This document shows positions 7,659 to 16,489 of a stretch of 64,000 nt of DNA, in pieces. Position 1 is the stretch's first letter. Every line of letters begins with the position of its first letter. Under the pieces are notes generated by a model. The model was given only the letters and a program-made list of their open reading frames with translations. It made no database searches and was not told the DNA's origin. The stretch lies in contig JBCDDH010000003.1 in the NCBI GenBank assembly GCA_039180415.1, positions 1-64,000 of the forward strand, in the 5' to 3' direction. A program made the translations under genes and the position numbers. The stretch comes from CAZIXN01 sp039180415 (GTDB lineage Bacteria > Planctomycetota > Phycisphaerae > Phycisphaerales > Phycisphaeraceae).

Positions 7659-8435
7659 ATGAACGCCATCCGACCATCCCGAGCGTCCGCCGTGTTAGCG
7701 CTGGGCTTCGCCCCGTTCGTCGCCGCGCAGGCCCCGGCTCCACCGCCGCTGGTGGATCGGGCGGTGGGGGACCTCGACCCGCTCGCGACGTCGATGCGGC
7801 GGGTCGATCCGGCCTACGGCACCGGGCCCAGCCGCGATCAGTTGTTCCGGTTGGAATCCGCCGACCCCCGGGCGGGCACCCCGGGCCGGTTCCTGCTCCA
7901 AGCCCCCGAGTTCCGCGCGACCTTCACCCAGCCGGACTACCTCACGCTCACGCCCGAGGGCGTCGACCTCAACACCGCGCAGTCCCGAGACGGCGCGTTC
8001 ATCGAGTTGATCCCGCCGGGCACCGTGTTCCACCTCGGCGAAGCCCCGGGCCAGTCGCGCTACGTCGTGCCCGCGGGTCCCGACCGTCGTCGATTTCGAG
8101 AAGGTCCGATCGACGGCCGCCTCGTCAACCTGCTCGACGCGCAGCCGATGGACCCCCGGCTGACCCCCAGCGACGCGCCGCCCTTCCGCGGTACGCCCGG
8201 ACCGGCCGCCGATCCATCGCTCTTCCAACCCGGGCCGGCGGTCGCGCTGCAGCCCTGGGTGACCGCTGAGGACTTGCGGGAGCCCCAGCGCCTCGACCCG
8301 CCGATCCCCGATCGCGTCGTGATGCCCGGGGATCCCGGCGTCTGGACGCCCGACCCGCCGCTCGCTTCCGAGCCCGTCTCGCCGGATCAACCCGAGCCTG
8401 CCGATGCACCGGTGGCTGAGCCTGCGGAGCCCTGA
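7659..8435 (+). CDS. Secreted Pro-rich protein, unknown function
   Basis: A 258-residue protein with a probable signal peptide (ASAVLALGFAPFVAAQA, cleavage near residue 24). The rest is Pro-, Asp- and Arg-rich without a recognisable fold; the central part (about 85-150) has strand-like sequence (FLLQAPEFRATF, GTVFHLGE) and the C-terminus is Pro/Glu-rich. The start is MNAIRPS because the upstream part of the frame lies in the terminator. It converges on recX with four bases between the stops. Function unknown. Confidence 0.6.
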   Translation: MNAIRPSRASAVLALGFAPFVAAQAPAPPPLVDRAVGDLDPLATSMRRVDPAYGTGPSRDQLFRLESADPRAGTPGRFLLQAPEFRATFTQPDYLTLTPEGVDLNTAQSRDGAFIELIPPGTVFHLGEAPGQSRYVVPAGPDRRRFREGPIDGRLVNLLDAQPMDPRLTPSDAPPFRGTPGPAADPSLFQPGPAVALQPWVTAEDLREPQRLDPPIPDRVVMPGDPGVWTPDPPLASEPVSPDQPEPADAPVAEPAEP

Positions 8436-8439
8436 CCGC

Positions 8440-9240
8440 TCAATCCACGTCGCCGAAATCGGCTTCGAGGTCTGGCTCGGCTTCGCGTAACGCGGCGTCC
8501 ATCGCCCGGCGGATCGTGTCCGGGTCGAAACCACGCCGGGCCAGCTGGCCGTACAGCCGCCGCCGCCGAACCTCCGGCTCCAGCCGCGCCATGCTCGCCG
8601 CCCGCTTCCGCGCAAACGCGATCGCGTCGGCGTTCGGGTCGTCGCCACTCTGGAGCGCTTGTTGCTCCCGCTCTTCTCGGTGTTCGGCCAGCAACCGCTC
8701 AATCAGTGTGCCGTCCAGCCACTTGGCCCGAAGCTTTTGCCGCAGCAGCCGCTCGCCCGCGGGCTTGCCCCGCGTCGTCTCGCGGATCAGCGCCCGGCCG
8801 TACGACGCGTCGTCCAGCAACCCCATCTTGTCCAGGCGGGTCAGCACCGCGTCGCGTACCGCCTCGGCGTAGCCCAGCTCCCGCAACTTCTGGGTGATCA
8901 TCCCCGCGGACATCGCCCGCCGGGCCAGCCGGTTCGCGGCCGCGCGGAACGCCTTGTCTTCGTCGCCCGCCGCTTCCAGCCTCGCGGCGATCGCCTCATC
9001 CCAAGCGTCGCCGACGCTCAGCCCCAACGCCTCGATCGCCGAGCGGTACAGCGTGACGACTACCCGGCCTCTGCGCGGCGTGCCCTGGGCCGTGAGCCGC
9101 GACGACCCGACGCGGACGGTCGCGCGGCTCGGGTCTCGCTGCGTCGGCTTGATCGCGAGGATCACTTCGCCTTCCGATCCCGGCACCGACTCGGGATCGG
9201 TTGGGCGGTGTCCAAAGAGCTCGCGGGGGCCATCGTCCAT
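8440..9240 (-). CDS. recX: Regulatory protein RecX
   Basis: A 266-residue predicted RecA modulator. The central and C-terminal parts carry the three-helix repeats typical of RecX, with landmarks such as ANRLARRAMSAG, KLRELGY, LLDDASYGRALI and QLARRGFDPDTIRRA. RecX binds within the RecA filament groove and limits its activity. Members are usually 150-260 residues, so this is at the long end. The ATG at 9240 lies only 17 bases from the divergent esterase start. A GTG at 9165 (VILAIKP) preceded by GGAAGG is a credible alternative that would give promoter room. recA is not in the window. Confidence 0.85.
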   Translation of the reverse strand: MDDGPRELFGHRPTDPESVPGSEGEVILAIKPTQRDPSRATVRVGSSRLTAQGTPRRGRVVVTLYRSAIEALGLSVGDAWDEAIAARLEAAGDEDKAFRAAANRLARRAMSAGMITQKLRELGYAEAVRDAVLTRLDKMGLLDDASYGRALIRETTRGKPAGERLLRQKLRAKWLDGTLIERLLAEHREEREQQALQSGDDPNADAIAFARKRAASMARLEPEVRRRRLYGQLARRGFDPDTIRRAMDAALREAEPDLEADFGDVD

Positions 9241-9257
9241 CGCTAGGCTCGCATCGT

Positions 9258-10067
9258 ATGGCGTTGATCCAAGCCAATTTCTTCGCCGAGTCGCTGGGGA
9301 TGGCCACCGAAGCCGTCGTCATCCTCCCGCAGGCGACCACCGGTCAGATCGGTCTGCAAAACCAGGTTCGGGTCAAGGACGGCGACACGCCGTGTCCCGT
9401 GCTTTATCTGCTGCACGGCCTGTCCGACGACCACACCGCCTGGCTCCGCCGCACCGCGATCGAGCGCTACGTCGCGCCGATGGGCCTGGCCGTCGTCATG
9501 CCCAACGTCCACCGGAGCTTCTACGCCGACATGACGCACGGCGGGAAATACTTCACCTTCGTCACTGAGGAACTGCCCCGCCTGATGCGTTCGTTTTTCC
9601 GGCTCTCCGAACGGCGGGAAGACACGTTCGTCGCCGGCTTGTCGATGGGCGGCTACGGCGCTTTCCGTTGTGCCCTCACCCATCCGGACCGCTACGCCGC
9701 CGCCGCCTCGCTCTCCGGCGCGCTCGACCGGACGACCCAACGATCCACACGCTCGGCCAGCATCGACGCCTCCCTCGCCCTGGCCTTCGGCGACATGGAT
9801 CGCTACGCCGGTTCCGACCACGACCTCTTGCGGTTGGCCTCCGAAATCGTTTCCCGGGGCGACGACCGGCCCGCGCTTTACCAGTGCTGCGGCACCGCCG
9901 ACTTCCTCTACGACCAGAACCGATCGTTCCACGCCCACTGCGAAACGATCGGCTTGGAGGTGACCCACGCTTGGCACGCCGGGCAGGACCACCGCTGGCA
10001 CTATTGGGACCGGCAGCTCCGCGACGTGCTCGGCTGGTTGCCGCTGGAGGCCGAGCCCGCCGACTGA
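9258..10067 (+). CDS. Esterase D / S-formylglutathione hydrolase-like esterase
   Basis: A 269-residue cytosolic serine esterase. Landmarks are LYLLHGLSDD (oxyanion strand-turn), GLSMGGYGA (nucleophile Ser) and a late His in AGQDHRWHYW. The layout fits the esterase D family, which includes S-formylglutathione hydrolase and tributyrin esterases. The N-terminus lacks a signal peptide. Its true substrate, formaldehyde detoxification product or acyl ester, cannot be told. Its start faces recX across 17 bases, so its promoter must overlap recX coding sequence or recX starts further in. Confidence 0.85.
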   Translation: MALIQANFFAESLGMATEAVVILPQATTGQIGLQNQVRVKDGDTPCPVLYLLHGLSDDHTAWLRRTAIERYVAPMGLAVVMPNVHRSFYADMTHGGKYFTFVTEELPRLMRSFFRLSERREDTFVAGLSMGGYGAFRCALTHPDRYAAAASLSGALDRTTQRSTRSASIDASLALAFGDMDRYAGSDHDLLRLASEIVSRGDDRPALYQCCGTADFLYDQNRSFHAHCETIGLEVTHAWHAGQDHRWHYWDRQLRDVLGWLPLEAEPAD

Positions 10068-10156
10068 CGATGGCACGTCCGCCTTGGGCGCGTTAGGTTG
10101 CGTAGCCCGACGCGGTGGTTTCCGCCGCCAATCGCTTTGAACAGCCGGAGTTAAGC

Positions 10157-10954
10157 ATGGGTCTGCCCGTCGCGTTGCAGTTGTATTCGGTTCGTGAACA
10201 GTGCGCCAGCGACCTCCGCGGCACGCTCGCCCGGGTCGCTTCCTGGGGCTATCACGGCGTCGAATTCGCCGGCCTCCACGGCCACGCGCCCCAAGCCGTC
10301 CGCGACATGCTCGACGACTTCGAACTCCGCTGTTGCGGGGCTCACGTCCCGCTCGAGATGTTCGCCGCCGATCTCCTCGACGAGACGCTCGAGACCTACA
10401 GCAAGCTGGGCTGCCCCAGCCTCGTCGTGCCCTGGCTCCCGCCCCACAAGCGCGACTCGATCTCCAACACGCAGCGCACCGCCGAGGAGTTCACCCGGAT
10501 CGCCGAGCGCGTCGGGCCACGGGGCTTTACGGCCGGCTTCCACGCCCACGGCCAGGACATGGTGCCCCTCGAACCGCAGGGCGGCATCGAGACCTCGCCC
10601 TGGTACGTCATCGGCCGCAACACCCCCAACGCGTTTGTCATGCAGTACGACACCGGCAACGGCGCCGCCGGCGGGGCGGACGCGGTCCGTCCGATCCACG
10701 ACTTCCCCGGCCGGGCCAAGTCGCTTCACCTCAAGGCCTACGTCGCCGCCAAGGACGGCGAAGGCGGAAACGGTCAGGCCACCATCGCCGACGACGACCT
10801 GGACTGGGACCAGATCCTGCACGCCGCCCGCGGCGTGGGCGGCACCCACTGGCTTGTGGTCGAACAGGAAGGCCACCCCACGCTCAAAGCCATGGACGCC
10901 GCCGAGGCGTCGCTCCGCGGGCTTCAAAGATTCGTCAAGCCCGTGATGCTCTGA
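10157..10954 (+). CDS. Sugar phosphate isomerase/epimerase (xylose isomerase-like TIM barrel)
   Basis: A 265-residue AP-endonuclease-2/xylose-isomerase-like barrel. The start QLYSVREQCASD and WGYHGVEFAGLHG are typical strand 1 and 2 segments; metal-ligand candidates are in GFHAHGQDM, MQYDTGN, LHLKAYV and VVEQEGH. Proteins of this type often work beside Gfo/Idh/MocA dehydrogenases in sugar or inositol breakdown; two such dehydrogenases occur elsewhere in this window but not adjacent. GGAG about six bases before the ATG supports the start. Confidence 0.85.
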   Translation: MGLPVALQLYSVREQCASDLRGTLARVASWGYHGVEFAGLHGHAPQAVRDMLDDFELRCCGAHVPLEMFAADLLDETLETYSKLGCPSLVVPWLPPHKRDSISNTQRTAEEFTRIAERVGPRGFTAGFHAHGQDMVPLEPQGGIETSPWYVIGRNTPNAFVMQYDTGNGAAGGADAVRPIHDFPGRAKSLHLKAYVAAKDGEGGNGQATIADDDLDWDQILHAARGVGGTHWLVVEQEGHPTLKAMDAAEASLRGLQRFVKPVML

Positions 10955-11229
10955 GCCCAACCGCTCCAGCCATCTCGATCGTTACAGACGGAAGCCGGCA
11001 GACCGTGACGGCGCGAGCTTTTGCTGGATGTAACGGTTTGACTGTTCTACCCCCGTTCTTGAACGTTTTTGTAAGAAAATCACTTTAAGGCCCATTTCGG
11101 GGCTTCCGATAGCCGCGTGGACCCGAGGCGAACTCGATGGATCGCCAGGGTCGAAAGGGCGCCGGACGCAGCCGTTGCGTGTGGGCGTCGCGTCGCCAAC
11201 AGAACGATCCAGTGTCCAGGAGGTCCTTT
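10955..11229. other. Intergenic region before the chemoreceptor
   Basis: 275 bases without a supported gene. A TTGACT at about 11038 and AT-rich stretches near 11070-11090 could contain a promoter, but I find no clear -10. AGGAGGT at 11218-11224 is the ribosome site of the next gene. Confidence 0.4.
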
Positions 11230-13176
11230 ATGCGCTTGACGGTTGGTAAGAAACTCGGTTTGGGATTCGGTTTGGTGATTGTGCTGCTGCTCGCCGTCGC
11301 GGGGGTGGGTTTCTTCAGCAGCTTCCAGGCCGGCAAGAACATCGAAAGCGTCAACGAAATGACCGTCGATACCGCCCTTGGTGCCGACGCCACGGCCGCG
11401 ATGCTTAACGCTCGGATGAAGGTCAAGGAGTACTTGATCAGCAACGACCCGGAGGACCTTGCCGAATACAACCAATGGGCGAAGAAGTTCAAGGAGGCCA
11501 AAGAGACGAGCCGCAACAGCTTCCGCGACCCCGCCCGCCTCGAACTCGTCGACCGCATCGACAAGGACTTCAAGGCTTACGACGCGACCTTCGCCCAGGT
11601 CCAGCAGATCATCCAGGAACGCAACGTGATCCGAGCCGACGTCCTCGACGTCGTCGGCAAGCGCGCCGTGGACACGCTCAAGACGGAGGTCTACGACTTG
11701 TTCGCGGCGGGCCGGCCCGACGAGGCCGAAAGCCTGATGCCGGTGATTCTCGATACGCTCGAAGGCCGGCTCTACGTCATGAAGTTCATGCGGACGTCCG
11801 GCGAAGGCGACTACCAGCGCGCCCACGACGAGCTGGTCTCGGCCGGCGAGAAGTTGGCCGCGGCCCTGCCCGGCATCAGCGATCCCAAGATCGCCGAGAC
11901 GCTCGCGTCGGCGCAGGCCGACATCGCCGAGTACGACCAGGCTTTCTCCCGCGTGCACGACCTGGTGTTGGAGCGCGATCGCCTGGTCCTCGAAACGCTC
12001 GACAAGACCGGCCCGGAGATCGCCAAGCTCCAGCACGACATCCAGGACAGCCTGGTCGCCGACGGCGAAAAGGTCACCAAGCAGGCCAAGAGCGCGGTGG
12101 TCACGGCCGAATACGCGATCCTGGCCGTCTCCTCCGTAGCGGTGTTGATCGGCGTGGTCGCCGCGTTGTTCATCACCCGCCTGATCGTTCGGCCCGTCCG
12201 GGCGACGCTCGGCTGCATCGAAGCCATCGGCCAGGGCGACCTGACCCAGGAAGTGGGCATCAAGCAGAAGGACGAGCTCGGCGAGTTGGCCCAGGGCGTC
12301 AACGGCATGACCCGGACCATGCGAGACCTGCTGGGCGACGTCCAGGGCGCTTCGCACGAAGTCGCCGGTGCCGCGACCGAACTCTCCGCCAACGCGGAGC
12401 AGATGTCCACGTCCATGCAGGATCAGACCGGCCGGATGCAGCAGATCAACGCCGCGGTCGAAGAGATGGGCCGGGCCGTCGTGGACATCGCGCAGAAGGC
12501 CGTCAGCGCTTCGGAGACCGCCAGCAAGGCCGGTCAGTCCGCCAGCGAGGGCGGCGAGGTCGTCAGCCAGACCATCGAAGGCATGGAAGCGATCAGCGCC
12601 GCCGTGTCCGCCTCGGCGTCGTCGGTCCAGGAACTCGGCAAGCGCGGCGAGCAGATCGGCCAGATCATCGCCACGATCAATGACATCGCCGATCAGACGA
12701 ACCTGCTGGCCCTCAACGCCGCGATCGAAGCGGCCCGCGCCGGCGAACACGGCCGGGGCTTCGCGGTGGTCGCCGACGAGGTCCGCAAGCTCGCCGACCG
12801 CACCACCAGCGCGACCGAAGAGATCGCCGAGTCGATCCAGGCCATCCAGCAGGAGACCGGCGACGCCGTCGACCGCATGTCCGCCGGCACCGAACAGGTC
12901 AAGGAGGGCGTGCAGCGGGCCGAGTTGGCCGGGCAGTCTTTGCAGAGCATCGTCGCCAACGCGTCGGACGTGGCGGGCATGATCCACTCGATCGCCGCCG
13001 CGACCGAAGAGCAGAGCGCCACCGCCGAGCAGATCAACCGCGCCGTCGCCGGGGCCGACTCCTCGATCCGCGAGGCCGCCGAGGGCTCGGAACAGGCCTC
13101 CATCGCCGTGCTCAGCCTTTCGCAGAAGGCCGAGGAGCTCCAAAGCATGATCGGCCGGTTCAAGCTCCGCGACTGA
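11230..13176 (+). CDS. Methyl-accepting chemotaxis protein
   Basis: A 648-residue chemoreceptor. TM1 is at about 8-28; a helical periplasmic sensor of about 270 residues follows; then TM2 (about 298-320, ILAVSSVAVLIGVVAALF), HAMP (321-373), and the signalling domain with the conserved hairpin tip (NAAIEAARAGEHGRGFAVV). The helical sensor resembles four-helix-bundle type domains; the ligand is unknown. No CheA, CheW, CheR or CheB lies nearby, so it is an orphan receptor feeding a pathway encoded elsewhere. AGGAGGT five bases before the ATG decides the start over the upstream in-frame ATG at 11137. A terminator follows. Confidence 0.93.
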   Translation: MRLTVGKKLGLGFGLVIVLLLAVAGVGFFSSFQAGKNIESVNEMTVDTALGADATAAMLNARMKVKEYLISNDPEDLAEYNQWAKKFKEAKETSRNSFRDPARLELVDRIDKDFKAYDATFAQVQQIIQERNVIRADVLDVVGKRAVDTLKTEVYDLFAAGRPDEAESLMPVILDTLEGRLYVMKFMRTSGEGDYQRAHDELVSAGEKLAAALPGISDPKIAETLASAQADIAEYDQAFSRVHDLVLERDRLVLETLDKTGPEIAKLQHDIQDSLVADGEKVTKQAKSAVVTAEYAILAVSSVAVLIGVVAALFITRLIVRPVRATLGCIEAIGQGDLTQEVGIKQKDELGELAQGVNGMTRTMRDLLGDVQGASHEVAGAATELSANAEQMSTSMQDQTGRMQQINAAVEEMGRAVVDIAQKAVSASETASKAGQSASEGGEVVSQTIEGMEAISAAVSASASSVQELGKRGEQIGQIIATINDIADQTNLLALNAAIEAARAGEHGRGFAVVADEVRKLADRTTSATEEIAESIQAIQQETGDAVDRMSAGTEQVKEGVQRAELAGQSLQSIVANASDVAGMIHSIAAATEEQSATAEQINRAVAGADSSIREAAEGSEQASIAVLSLSQKAEELQSMIGRFKLRD

Positions 13177-13201
13177 CCGACACCGCCATCACCCCCCTCA
13201 A

Positions 13202-13233
13202 AGCCCACCCCATTTCTTTCGGGGTGGGCTTTT
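13202..13233 (+). terminator. Rho-independent terminator after the chemoreceptor
   Basis: AGCCCACCCC at 13202-13211 pairs perfectly with GGGGTGGGCT at 13221-13230 around a nine-base loop and is followed by TTT. It separates the chemoreceptor from the aldo/keto reductase, which starts 24 bases on. Confidence 0.85.
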
Positions 13234-13256
13234 CTCGTTGCGGCTAGATTCCCGAT

Positions 13257-14330
13257 ATGCCCAACTACACCCCCACCCCCGCCCGCTACGACCACCCCGA
13301 TGTCCACCACGACACCCGCTGGTTCCGCCGCTGCGGCCGGTCCGGCCTCATGCTCCCCGCCGTTTCGCTGGGGTGCTGGCATAACTTCGGCGCTCCCGGC
13401 ACTGACGCCGGCCGGCACGCGGACGAAGCCTCCCTCCACCAAAACGCTCAGCGGATCCTCTTTACCGCGTTTGACCACGGCGTCACTCACTTCGACCTCG
13501 CGAACAACTACGGCCCGCCCCCGGGCAGCGCCGAAGCCCGTGTCGGCCGGATCCTCAAACAGGACTTCGCCGGCTACCGCGATGAACTGATCGTCAGCAG
13601 CAAGGCCGGCTACGACATGTGGCCCGGCCCCTACGGCGAATGGGGCAGCCGCAAGTACCTGATCGCCTCCTGCGACGCTTCGCTGAAGCGGCTGCAACTC
13701 GACTACGTCGACCTGTTCTACTCGCACCGCTACGACCCCGACACGCCATTGGAGGAAACGCTGGGCGCGCTCGACACGCTCGTCCGCCACGGCAAAGCGC
13801 TCTACGTCGGCATCAGCAGCTACCCGGCCGAGGTGACCGCGCGGGTCATGCAGCTCTGTGAAACCCACGGCTTCGTGAAGCCCATCATCCACCAGCCGTC
13901 TTACTCGATGCTCGACCGGTGGATCGAAGGCCACGACCCGAACCGACCGGGCAACCTGATCGAGACCTGCGGCGACGCGGGCCTGGGCATGATCGTCTTT
14001 TGCCCGCTTGCCCAGGGTTTGCTGACGCCCAAGTACCTCAACGGCGTGCCCGAGGACTCCCGCGCCGCCCACGAGGCCGGCTTCCTCGACTCCGATCGCG
14101 TCACGCTCGAGCTGATCCGACGACTCAACACCCTGAACGATCTGGCCCAGGCCCGCGGCCAAAGTCTGGCCCAACTCGCCCTGCGTTGGGCGTTGCGCGA
14201 CCCGCGCGTCACCTCGGCCTTGATCGGCGCGAGCCGTCCGTCGCAGGTGGAGCAATGCTGTAAGGCCCTCGAAGCGCCGCCGCTGAACGACGACGAGCTC
14301 CAACGCATCGAGCAAGTCCTCGCCGGTTAA
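13257..14330 (+). CDS. Aldo/keto reductase (YghZ-like)
   Basis: A 357-residue NADPH-dependent reductase of the (beta/alpha)8 AKR family. The catalytic tetrad is visible as Asp and Tyr in FDLANNYGPPPG, Lys in SSKAGYDMWPGP and His in YSHRYDPDTP. The GYDMWPGPYGEWGSRKY loop is characteristic of the L-glyceraldehyde-3-phosphate reductase (YghZ/GpR) branch that also detoxifies methylglyoxal. The C-terminal LIGASRPSQVEQ fits the cofactor-phosphate site. It is a single gene between a terminator and the thiC riboswitch. Confidence 0.9.
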   Translation: MPNYTPTPARYDHPDVHHDTRWFRRCGRSGLMLPAVSLGCWHNFGAPGTDAGRHADEASLHQNAQRILFTAFDHGVTHFDLANNYGPPPGSAEARVGRILKQDFAGYRDELIVSSKAGYDMWPGPYGEWGSRKYLIASCDASLKRLQLDYVDLFYSHRYDPDTPLEETLGALDTLVRHGKALYVGISSYPAEVTARVMQLCETHGFVKPIIHQPSYSMLDRWIEGHDPNRPGNLIETCGDAGLGMIVFCPLAQGLLTPKYLNGVPEDSRAAHEAGFLDSDRVTLELIRRLNTLNDLAQARGQSLAQLALRWALRDPRVTSALIGASRPSQVEQCCKALEAPPLNDDELQRIEQVLAG

Positions 14331-14383
14331 CCCGTGCCGAAGCCCGGGCCACCGACCGTGGCCAGCCCGATATACTCAAACCA

Positions 14384-14477
14384 GTTCGCTCGGAGCGTTC
14401 GGCCCATCGACATCGGGCCGGGCTGAGAAGCATCCGCCGAACCTGATCCGGTTCACCCCGGCGTAGGGAACGCGAAC
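14384..14477 (+). promoter_or_regulatory. TPP riboswitch (THI element)
   Basis: The conserved core is readable: CTGAGAAG at 14423-14430, AACCTGATCCGGTT at 14440-14453 and CGGCGTAGGGAA at 14459-14470. GTTCGC (14384-14389) pairs with GCGAAC (14472-14477) as closing stem P1. A TATACT at 14371-14376 is a plausible -10, without a good -35. The aptamer lies about 100 bases before thiC, as expected for feedback control by thiamine pyrophosphate. No obvious terminator stem with a T run follows, so control of translation, or a Rho-dependent mechanism, is more likely than intrinsic attenuation. Confidence 0.93.
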
Positions 14478-14578
14478 CCCACCCACCCCCGAAGCGGTCG
14501 CTTAGAGAACACCGGCCGCGCTCAGAGATGGGTCAGGGCTCACGCGTCGCTCCCGCGCCAAACCCGCAGGAGCCCGCC

Positions 14579-16453
14579 ATGTCCAAGCCCTACACCCTCC
14601 CGCCCGTCGGCGGCCAGCCCGCCACGACGCCAAACGTCACCACGCCCGGCAGCTTCGCCAATCCGTCGAAGCTCGCCCCCGGCCCCGAAGGCGCCGCGAC
14701 GTTCTCCTCGCCGGACACGCCCGGCATGCCGCCGCTGCCGACCAAGACCGCGTGGGACTTCCTGCCCGACGGCTGGTCCTGCGGCACCGGCGACGCCGTC
14801 CCGCAGGAAAACGGCCACGCCGTAACCACCTTCAAGCACGCCGACGGCATGACCCGTTATGTCGTCCACCCGCGCGGCTTCCAGCCGATCACCCAGCTCG
14901 AGTCCGCCCGCCTCGGCATCGTCACACCGCAGATGCGGCGGGTCGCCGAGCGTGAACCGCACCTGTCTCCCGAGCAGGTCCGCGACGAGGTCGCCGCCGG
15001 CCGCATGGTCATCCCCGCCAACCGCACGCACTTGAAGTATCACCTCGACCCGATGTGCATCGGCCGGGCGAGCAAGACGAAGATCAACGCGAACATGGGC
15101 GCTTCGCCCGTGTCGTCCTCGACCGACGAAGAAGTCGAGAAGCTCAAGTGGGCCGAGCGCTGGGGCGCCGACACCGTGATGGACCTGTCCACGGGCGGCG
15201 ACCTCGACGCGACCCGCGAAGCGATCGTCCGGAACTCGACGACGCCGATCGGCACCGTCCCGATCTACTCGATGATCATCGGCAAAAAGATCGAAGACCT
15301 CGACGAAGCAACCGTGATGGACACCGTCCGCCACCAGGCCGAGCAGGGCGTGGACTACTTCACGATCCACGCGGGGCTGCTCCAGTCCCACATCAAGCTC
15401 GCGAAGAACCGCTTGATCGGTCTGGTCTCGCGCGGCGGCTCGCTGCTCGCCAAGTGGATGCTCACGCACCACCGCGAGAACCTCATGAACACGCTGTGGG
15501 AAGACATCTGCGACGTGATGCGGGAGCACGACGTCACGTTCTCCATCGGCGACGGCTGCCGCCCCGGCGGGCTCGCGGACGCGACCGACGAACTCCAACT
15601 CGCCGAACTGGTCGAGATCGGCAAGCTGACCGAACGCGCCTGGCGGAAGGGCGTGCAGGTCATGGTCGAAGGTCCGGGTCACGTGCCGCTGGACCAGATC
15701 GAGTTCAACATGAAGCTCCAGCGGAACCTCTGCCACGGCGCACCGTTCTACGTGCTCGGCCCGCTGGTCACGGACGTCTTCCCCGGCTACGACCACATCA
15801 CGTCCTGCATCGGCGCGACCAACGCCGCGTACCACGGCGCTTCGATGCTCTGCTACGTCACGCCCAAGGAACACGTCGGCCTGCCCAAGAAGGACGACGT
15901 CAAGCAAGGGTGCGTCGCCTACAAAATCGCCGCCCACTCGGCCGACATCGCGCTCGGCATCCCCGGCGTACGCGATTGGGACGACAAGCTCACCAAAGCC
16001 CGGGCCGCGCTCAATTGGGAGCAGCACTTCGACCTCGCCTTCGACGGCGACACCGCTCGGGCGTTCCACGACGAAGACCTCGACGTGGACACCGACTTCT
16101 GCGCGATGTGTGGCCACGATTGGTGCTCGGTCCGCATCTCCAAGGAGATCCAGGAATGGGCGTCGGACAAGGCCGAAGGGTTCGAGCGAGGCAAGACCGT
16201 CAAGTCTGCCGCGCTCACGCCCGAGCAGGCCGAAATCCTCAAGCAGCGGGGCCACCTCAGCCCCGACGAGATCCACAAGCTCGCCAGCAAGACCAAGAAG
16301 AAGATCAAGGCCGCCGACGATTCCGGTAAGGCCAGTTGCCACAGCGACTACGTCGATCCCGAGGAAGCCAAGAAACAGCAGGGCGCAGAAGAGCTCGTGC
16401 AACTCGACGTCCGGCCCGCGCTGGGCTTGAGCAAAGACGACTCGCTAATCTGA
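14579..16453 (+). CDS. thiC: Phosphomethylpyrimidine synthase ThiC
   Basis: A 624-residue radical-SAM enzyme that rearranges aminoimidazole ribotide into hydroxymethylpyrimidine phosphate for thiamine. The C-terminal cluster motif C-x2-C-x4-C is present (FCAMCGHDWC). Barrel motifs such as MDLSTGGDL, TIHAG and EGPGHVPLDQ are intact. The length is normal for the family. GGAG ahead of the ATG at 14579 supports the start rather than the ATG at 14528. It is controlled by the TPP riboswitch just upstream. The C-terminus has an extra low-complexity Lys/Glu stretch before the end. No other thiamine genes are in the window. Confidence 0.96.
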   Translation: MSKPYTLPPVGGQPATTPNVTTPGSFANPSKLAPGPEGAATFSSPDTPGMPPLPTKTAWDFLPDGWSCGTGDAVPQENGHAVTTFKHADGMTRYVVHPRGFQPITQLESARLGIVTPQMRRVAEREPHLSPEQVRDEVAAGRMVIPANRTHLKYHLDPMCIGRASKTKINANMGASPVSSSTDEEVEKLKWAERWGADTVMDLSTGGDLDATREAIVRNSTTPIGTVPIYSMIIGKKIEDLDEATVMDTVRHQAEQGVDYFTIHAGLLQSHIKLAKNRLIGLVSRGGSLLAKWMLTHHRENLMNTLWEDICDVMREHDVTFSIGDGCRPGGLADATDELQLAELVEIGKLTERAWRKGVQVMVEGPGHVPLDQIEFNMKLQRNLCHGAPFYVLGPLVTDVFPGYDHITSCIGATNAAYHGASMLCYVTPKEHVGLPKKDDVKQGCVAYKIAAHSADIALGIPGVRDWDDKLTKARAALNWEQHFDLAFDGDTARAFHDEDLDVDTDFCAMCGHDWCSVRISKEIQEWASDKAEGFERGKTVKSAALTPEQAEILKQRGHLSPDEIHKLASKTKKKIKAADDSGKASCHSDYVDPEEAKKQQGAEELVQLDVRPALGLSKDDSLI

Positions 16454-16489
16454 CCGACCGATTTTCCCAACGGGACGCGAGAAAACCAA

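Noticed and set aside
11080..13143. 687-codon minus-strand frame opposite the chemoreceptor
   Set aside because: The plus-strand frame has the complete MCP signature and an ideal ribosome site; the antisense frame shows no domain.
14540..16402. 620-codon minus-strand frame opposite thiC
   Set aside because: thiC is unambiguous and the antisense product has no recognisable motif.
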